64,000 nucleotides of DNA from Heliopora coerulea (taxonomy: Eukaryota; Cnidaria; Anthozoa; Scleralcyonacea; Helioporidae). The position numbers and the translations under genes are program-made. The DNA is taken from NCBI GenBank assembly GCA_030142905.1, contig JASJOG010000148.1:464501-528500 (forward strand), written 5' to 3'. The notes under the pieces are model-generated. The model was not told the origin of the DNA. It searched no databases and was given only the letters and a program-made list of their open reading frames with translations. Below are positions 61,304 to 64,000 of this stretch, piece by piece. Positions within the stretch are counted from its first letter, which is position 1, and each line of letters begins with the position of its first letter.

Positions 61304-64000
61304 TCAGTGGCGGATCCAGCGGGGTGTCCAGGGGGTCCAGACCCCCCTCTAAAATGTCATCATGAAATTTCTAGATCACATTGGTGTTGTGAAGCTGAAT
61401 TCCTAACAAAAAAGTGACAAAATGTGGAGTCAGCAGTTCTAGAAAACAAATAAATTGCATGCAATTCTAACCCCAAATATTTTTGCCTGCTGATCGCTGC
61501 GTTCCTGATATTCCCGTATCGTACAGCAATCAGCACAAGATGGCGTCGGTCGTCAGTACGACAGCATCATTTACGGCTTTTCCTTGAAAGTAAACACAAC
61601 AAAATGCCATCGCAGCAAAGAAACAAGAGGCGGAGAGATTTGATAATTAAGGAGGCCACATCCAAGTGTCAAAATATTGATGGATTTTTCCGGTAAGTCG
61701 ATGAATCTATATGTATAAATTCTGCTGTATTTTGTCCTTGGACATAATCCGACATACTTCTTCAACACATGTATTTCACCATAGTAACATTTTAACCTCA
61801 TATACAATGATAGTTAAACATTTACAACAGCCAGATTGAAAGGATACAAGCTCCAATATGTTTATCTTGCTTCTTCTTCGTATATATTAAATAAACGAAA
61901 TTCTCCAGTGTTTGAAACACAAATTCAGGGTTGACTCTCCTCCCAGAAATTCGCTTTTAATACCTTTCCCATTTCGTTGAAGCATTTGCATTTAAGCTTA
62001 AATTTCATTTATATGTCGGATGTAAATTTTTTACAGTTGACATAGGTATAGGTGGGCCAATTATTTGGTGCTTTACTTGGCTTGAAACAGAATTAAATTT
62101 TCTTTTCAGTAATGCTCCATCGTCCGATGATCCAAAGCCCCAGGACACCCCCCTGGATCCGCCACTGTTGGATATTCCAGATAATAACACTGCTGAGATA
62201 AGCAGTACTGAAAGCACTATCCCCATTTACACACCAGTCAGCGGTTCTAAAGATCATGCTGCATATGGTAAGTCAAGTGTATTAATTTAATCTTTAAAAG
62301 ATCAATTATGCTAAAAGAATTTTTGAGCATTGTTTCATGAGTTTAGAGTTGACTTGGCTGGCTGCCTATGCTAATGCACGTAGATTGTTTTAAGATTGCT
62401 AATATTTATACACCCAGCAGCTGTAGAAATGAATTGATTGCAAAATTTGTTTGGATTTTTTGCACAATGAAATCTGTCTCTATTTAGGTTAACATTGGTC
62501 CTTGTGTTTTTCTTTTCTGTTATCGATTGTTGGTTTTTGTATGCAGTGAGTGCTTTTATACATTATTTTTATTTGATTTTTATATTTTCAGCTTCAAGAA
62601 ACTGTAAGCCTTCCACAACTCAGGGCAGTGATAGCACTGTTGATGTAGTGCATTATGATGTTGGCCACATCATAAATAAAACCTGATCACAGTAAACTTT
62701 CTGAACAGGATATTTAAAACTATCTAGATAAACATTTTGTTCCAACTGAAAACTTCAAGTTCCATGAACAGAAAGTATTCAAGGCTACTGAAAGTCGTCA
62801 TGTGACATTGACTTTTCAAACTAGTTGGTTGTGACAGTATCTATGGCTTGTATATAGTCCCACACTTCAGGGTGGTTTATGTAAACAATGCATTCTTTTT
62901 GGTGACAGTAAAGTGAACACTGGACAGCTCGTTTCCTGTGCATTTCAGAATTACTGCAAGGCAAAAGGTAGTGACAAAGGTATATTGGACCGTCATAACA
63001 ATCAGAAGTTTCATAAAGATTCCATGGCAAAAGCAGCTGATTTTCGCACTTCTTGTAAGAACCCAAAGACAACCATCGAGTACAATTTATCTGAACAACT
63101 GAAACATCAATTCGAGAACAACAGGCATGTACTTCATTCAATCATTAGGACCATAATTCTGTGTGATAAACAAAATCTGCCTCTTCGTGGCCACAGAGAT
63201 GATAATAGTGAAAAGAGTCTGCCTGCCTCCAGGAATCCTGGAAACTTTAAGGCTATATTGGAGTTGTTTGCTGAAAATGACGAAATCCTGAAAAATCATC
63301 TAGAGTACGGCAAAAAAAATGCAAAATACACATCAAAAACTATACAAAATAGTATTATTGAAGTAATTGGACAATATATCAGGAAGACGATCGTTGAGGA
63401 GATAACCACTGAAGATGCCGTATTCTCTATAATTGCTGATGAAGTCACAGACAGACATGCCAATCAGGAAGTTTTATCTTTAAGTCTTCGGTTTCTGATC
63501 AAAAATGAGATTAAAGAATTTTTGGATTTCATCAATCTGGATCGTACAACTGAAAAAGCTATTGCTGATGCAATATTGAATTATTTGCATTAAAATGGTC
63601 TTGATATTCAGAAATGCAGAGGTCAAGCATATGATGGGGCCTCAGCAATGTCATCATCTGTTGCTGGTGTGCATGGTCAGATAAAGTCAGTTACCCTTTT
63701 AGCTTTGTACCAGCATTGTAGGAATCATGTGCTTAATCTCGCCATAGCAGGTTCATGTAAATTAACTCCAATACGGAACATGGTTGATTCCTTGAATGAG
63801 GTCTATCTGTTTTTTGACCTATCACTGAAGAGACAGAGATTTCTTGAAAGGTTCATTGAAAAATCCAGCAAAACAAAGATACTTGGTCTTTGTAGGACCA
63901 GGTGGGTGGAACGGCACAAATGTTATGTGTTCGCTGAACTCTACGTAGAAATTTGTTCATGTTTGTGCGCTATATTGTTTCCCCAAGAATATCCTGATGT
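61304..64000 (+). mobile_element. hAT transposon (TTF finger/DUF4371 type), runs off the window
   Basis: The 5' end CAGTGGCGGATCCAGCGGGG is the terminal repeat typical of a widespread hAT group. It interrupts copy D. The transposase gene follows on the plus strand and continues past the window end, so the 3' terminal repeat and the target duplication cannot be checked; the 8 bases before the element are GTCAGTCT. A near-perfect inverted copy of the terminal repeat lies inside exon 2 (62,140-62,167). Confidence 0.8.
61604..64000 (+). pseudogene. hAT transposase, spliced, TTF-type zinc finger and DUF4371-like core
   Basis: Exon 1 is 61,604-61,692 (QQRNKRRRDLIIKEATSK), with donor GTAAGT. Exon 2 is 62,110-62,267 between CAG and GTAAGT (DPKPQDTPLDPPLLDIPDNN). 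Exon 3 starts at 62,592 after TTTTCAG, and phases agree at both junctions. Exon 3 then has a frame change near 62,685 and a stop near 62,716. It goes on with a TTF-type finger (GGLCKQCILFGDS, then HNNQKFHKDSM), a long core (AVFSIIADEVTDRHANQEVL with the first Asp), a stop near 63,593, AYDGASAMSSSVAGVHGQIK (second Asp) and CRTRWVERHKC. The C-terminal Glu and dimerisation part lie beyond the window. Confidence 0.8.

Overview
This is invertebrate nuclear DNA, not a bacterial or free viral genome. The evidence is its AT-rich composition, transposase genes with GT-AG introns, a eukaryotic tRNA-Lys gene, Penelope-like elements with hammerhead ribozymes, Gypsy and LINE remnants, hAT, Tigger and ISL2EU transposons, and several Maverick/Polinton (adintovirus-like) elements. 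The TE set fits a mollusc, annelid, cnidarian or chelicerate; I cannot name the species, and I see no ordinary host protein gene.

Layout. (1) 1-~7,620: one arm of a large adintovirus-like element (copy A), cut by the window start. It carries accessory genes: a small conserved protein, a SET-domain protein, a Cys-rich membrane glycoprotein, two overlapping long ORFs and a cluster of unknown minus-strand genes. A tRNA-Lys(UUU) lies at 7,892. (2) 8,132-~32,000: a second, unrelated Polinton (copy C). It has a terminal-repeat-like edge, an integrase chromodomain tail, a capsid (hexon) gene, a packaging ATPase and, far to the right on the minus strand, protein-primed DNA polymerase B. It is shredded by insertions: an ISL2EU transposon (2-bp TSD), a small hAT in the ATPase, Gypsy, LINE and Penelope debris, and a Penelope element (13-bp TSD) in the polymerase gene, which itself holds a hAT (8-bp TSD).

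(3) ~33,070-58,555: a decayed but almost complete relative of copy A in inverted orientation (copy B). Its left arm repeats the accessory module of copy A in mirror order, interrupted by a Tigger element with TA TSD. Its right part adds the viral core: protein-primed PolB, A32-like ATPase, adenain-like protease, probable hexon, a small basic pX-like protein, penton, integrase and more unknown genes. A 5'-truncated Penelope copy sits near its right end. (4) 58,588-~61,295: a fragment of a Polinton like copy C (copy D), with a similar terminal sequence and a BRO-N/MSV199 gene. (5) 61,304 to the window end: a hAT element of the TTF-zinc-finger/DUF4371 type with a spliced transposase gene.

How the genes fit. 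In copies A and B the core set (PolB, integrase, ATPase, protease, capsid proteins) is that of a virion-forming, self-integrating DNA element. The accessory arm adds a chromatin-modifying candidate (SET) and a surface glycoprotein candidate, kept in the same order and relative strand in both copies although the proteins have diverged strongly. Copy B carries stops, frameshifts and lost catalytic residues in most core genes and is a fossil. Copy A is better preserved, but at least three of its genes look frameshifted.
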